DNA of 64,000 bases from Agarivorans sp. Toyoura001 (GTDB lineage Bacteria; Pseudomonadota; Gammaproteobacteria; Enterobacterales; Celerinatantimonadaceae), in assembly GCF_005405585.1 (NCBI RefSeq), contig NZ_BJEQ01000004.1, positions 124,001 through 188,000 on the forward strand. The letters are read 5' to 3'. The stretch's first letter is position 1; every line of letters starts with the position of its first letter. Positions 63,203 to 64,000 of the stretch are shown here, in pieces. The notes below the pieces were generated by a model that ran no database searches, had not been told where the DNA came from, and saw only the letters and a list, made by a program, of their open reading frames with translations. The translations under genes were made by a program, and so were the position numbers.

Positions 63203-64000
63203 TTAACGGTTAACATTGGCCGAACGTGCGTTTAGCAATAACAGCGGTATTGCTAAGGCAGATAAACCACCCATTATTAGGAATACACCAGAGCCCATTG
63301 GTTCGTATAAAGCACTGCTCAAAAAGGTGAGTAGCGCAGTCCCCATGTTTAAGGCGATGGCTGAGTACAACGCTTGTAGTGGAATAGCCTGAGAGCTTGG
63401 CGCTTCTGAGGCTATGTACTTAATAGCCGCCAATTGGGTTAGTGCAAAAGTAAGGGCGTGCATGCCTTGCGACAACATCATTAATGGCAGTATTTCGGTA
63501 CTACCAAATATTCCCCAACGTAATACGCCACCTATAGCAGCAAGCAAAAACATTTTGTTGGCATTCCAATGCTTAAACCATTTACTGCCAAAAATAAGAA
63601 TGCTCATTTCGAATACCACGCCAATCGACCATAAATAACCAATGGTCGATTCTGCATATCCAATACTTTTCCAATACAGTGTGCTGTAGGCGTAGTAAGC
63701 GGCATGTGAGCCTTGGATTAAAGCGGTGACAGTAATAAACAGCAGAGTGTTTTTTTGTTTTAGTACCGCCCATAAACGGTGGTTAGCGGGTTCGTTTTCA
63801 CTGGTTTCATCCACCAAAGGTGAAGCTGGGGTGAGTAAACTAAGGCCCCACATTAATACTAGCGAGCCGATGGTGGCATACAAAATGAGCGAGTGAGAAT
63901 AATAGGTGAGCCCAATACCCAGCAGCGTTGATGAAACAATAAAGGCGATAGAGCCAAATACTCTAACTCGACCGTAATCTAAGCGCAGTTGGCTAACCCA
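63203..64000 (-). CDS. MFS transporter, HcaT-like (5' part outside window)
   Basis: The frame is open from the window edge to 63203. It contains L-D-Y-G-R-V-R-V-F-G-S-I-A-F-I, the signature of the 3-phenylpropionate/nucleoside-type (LacY-like) MFS subfamily, near residue 10 of the visible part. About seven hydrophobic segments follow. This is the C-terminal two thirds of a roughly 380-residue inner-membrane transporter. The substrate is unknown; the HcaT name is a family label. An ATG at 63883 is internal and not the start. The gene is convergent with the amylase gene across a terminator. Confidence 0.8.
   Translation of the reverse strand, partial: WVSQLRLDYGRVRVFGSIAFIVSSTLLGIGLTYYSHSLILYATIGSLVLMWGLSLLTPASPLVDETSENEPANHRLWAVLKQKNTLLFITVTALIQGSHAAYYAYSTLYWKSIGYAESTIGYLWSIGVVFEMSILIFGSKWFKHWNANKMFLLAAIGGVLRWGIFGSTEILPLMMLSQGMHALTFALTQLAAIKYIASEAPSSQAIPLQALYSAIALNMGTALLTFLSSALYEPMGSGVFLIMGGLSALAIPLLLLNARSANVNR

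Overview
The window looks like a chromosomal segment of a marine, polysaccharide-degrading gammaproteobacterium of the Alteromonadales. An Agarivorans-like host is my inference from the gene mix, not from a marker gene. The mix is a family-6 polysaccharide lyase, a GH9 cellulase carrying CBM3 and CBM2, a GH13 amylase carrying CBM20, a complete C-P lyase operon, proline catabolism genes, and two large surface-adhesin systems. No rRNA, tRNA or CRISPR array was seen.

Layout. (1) 1-1759: the 5' part of a PL6 alginate lyase/chondroitinase-B-like lipoprotein, minus strand. (2) About 2.4-7.1 kb: an accessory patch of minus-strand orphan genes. It holds one well-defined integron gene cassette (PD-(D/E)XK-like protein, 6260-7023) bounded by attC-like sites, with no integrase gene in view. 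An IS1111-type element of the IS110 family (4728-6253) sits exactly at the boundary between this cassette and the HNH-protein gene. Its transposase has an in-frame TAG at codon 16. (3) 7.5-14.0 kb: the proline utilisation locus: putP, a separate PutA C-terminal (ALDH-like) protein, a putA lacking the DNA-binding domain, and an AraC-family regulator. A 21-bp-phased direct repeat lies in front of putA. (4) 14.2-32.1 kb: an apparent four-gene type I secretion operon: two ABC subunits with degenerate ATP sites, an HlyD-type adaptor, and a 4288-residue VCBS/cadherin-like/LamG-like protein without recognisable RTX repeats. (5) 32.3-45.3 kb: a small outer-membrane barrel, then the minus-strand phn cluster phnCDEFGHIJKLMNP, followed by a hexapeptide transferase and an MFS gene. 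A duplicated operator-like motif lies in front of phnC and phnE, and a terminator lies between phnD and phnE. (6) 45.7-51.1 kb: small accessory genes (two-TM protein, YidA-like HAD phosphatase, DUF2971, YdeI-like, GNAT, and a GNAT-methyltransferase fusion). (7) 51.2-59 kb: GH9 cellulase, a YadA-type trimeric autotransporter whose start is frameshifted at an A-run, a divergent LysR regulator, and ycjX-ycjF. (8) 59.3-64 kb: a PatB/MalY-type C-S lyase, the amylase, and the C-terminal part of an MFS transporter.

Working together: the proline genes would import proline and oxidise it to glutamate. The phn genes would import phosphonates and break their C-P bonds for phosphate. The secreted lyase, cellulase and amylase would digest algal or plant polysaccharides. 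The type I system and the YadA-like protein would hold cells on surfaces or to each other. Function calls rest on visible motifs, gene order and family knowledge; no database search was run.
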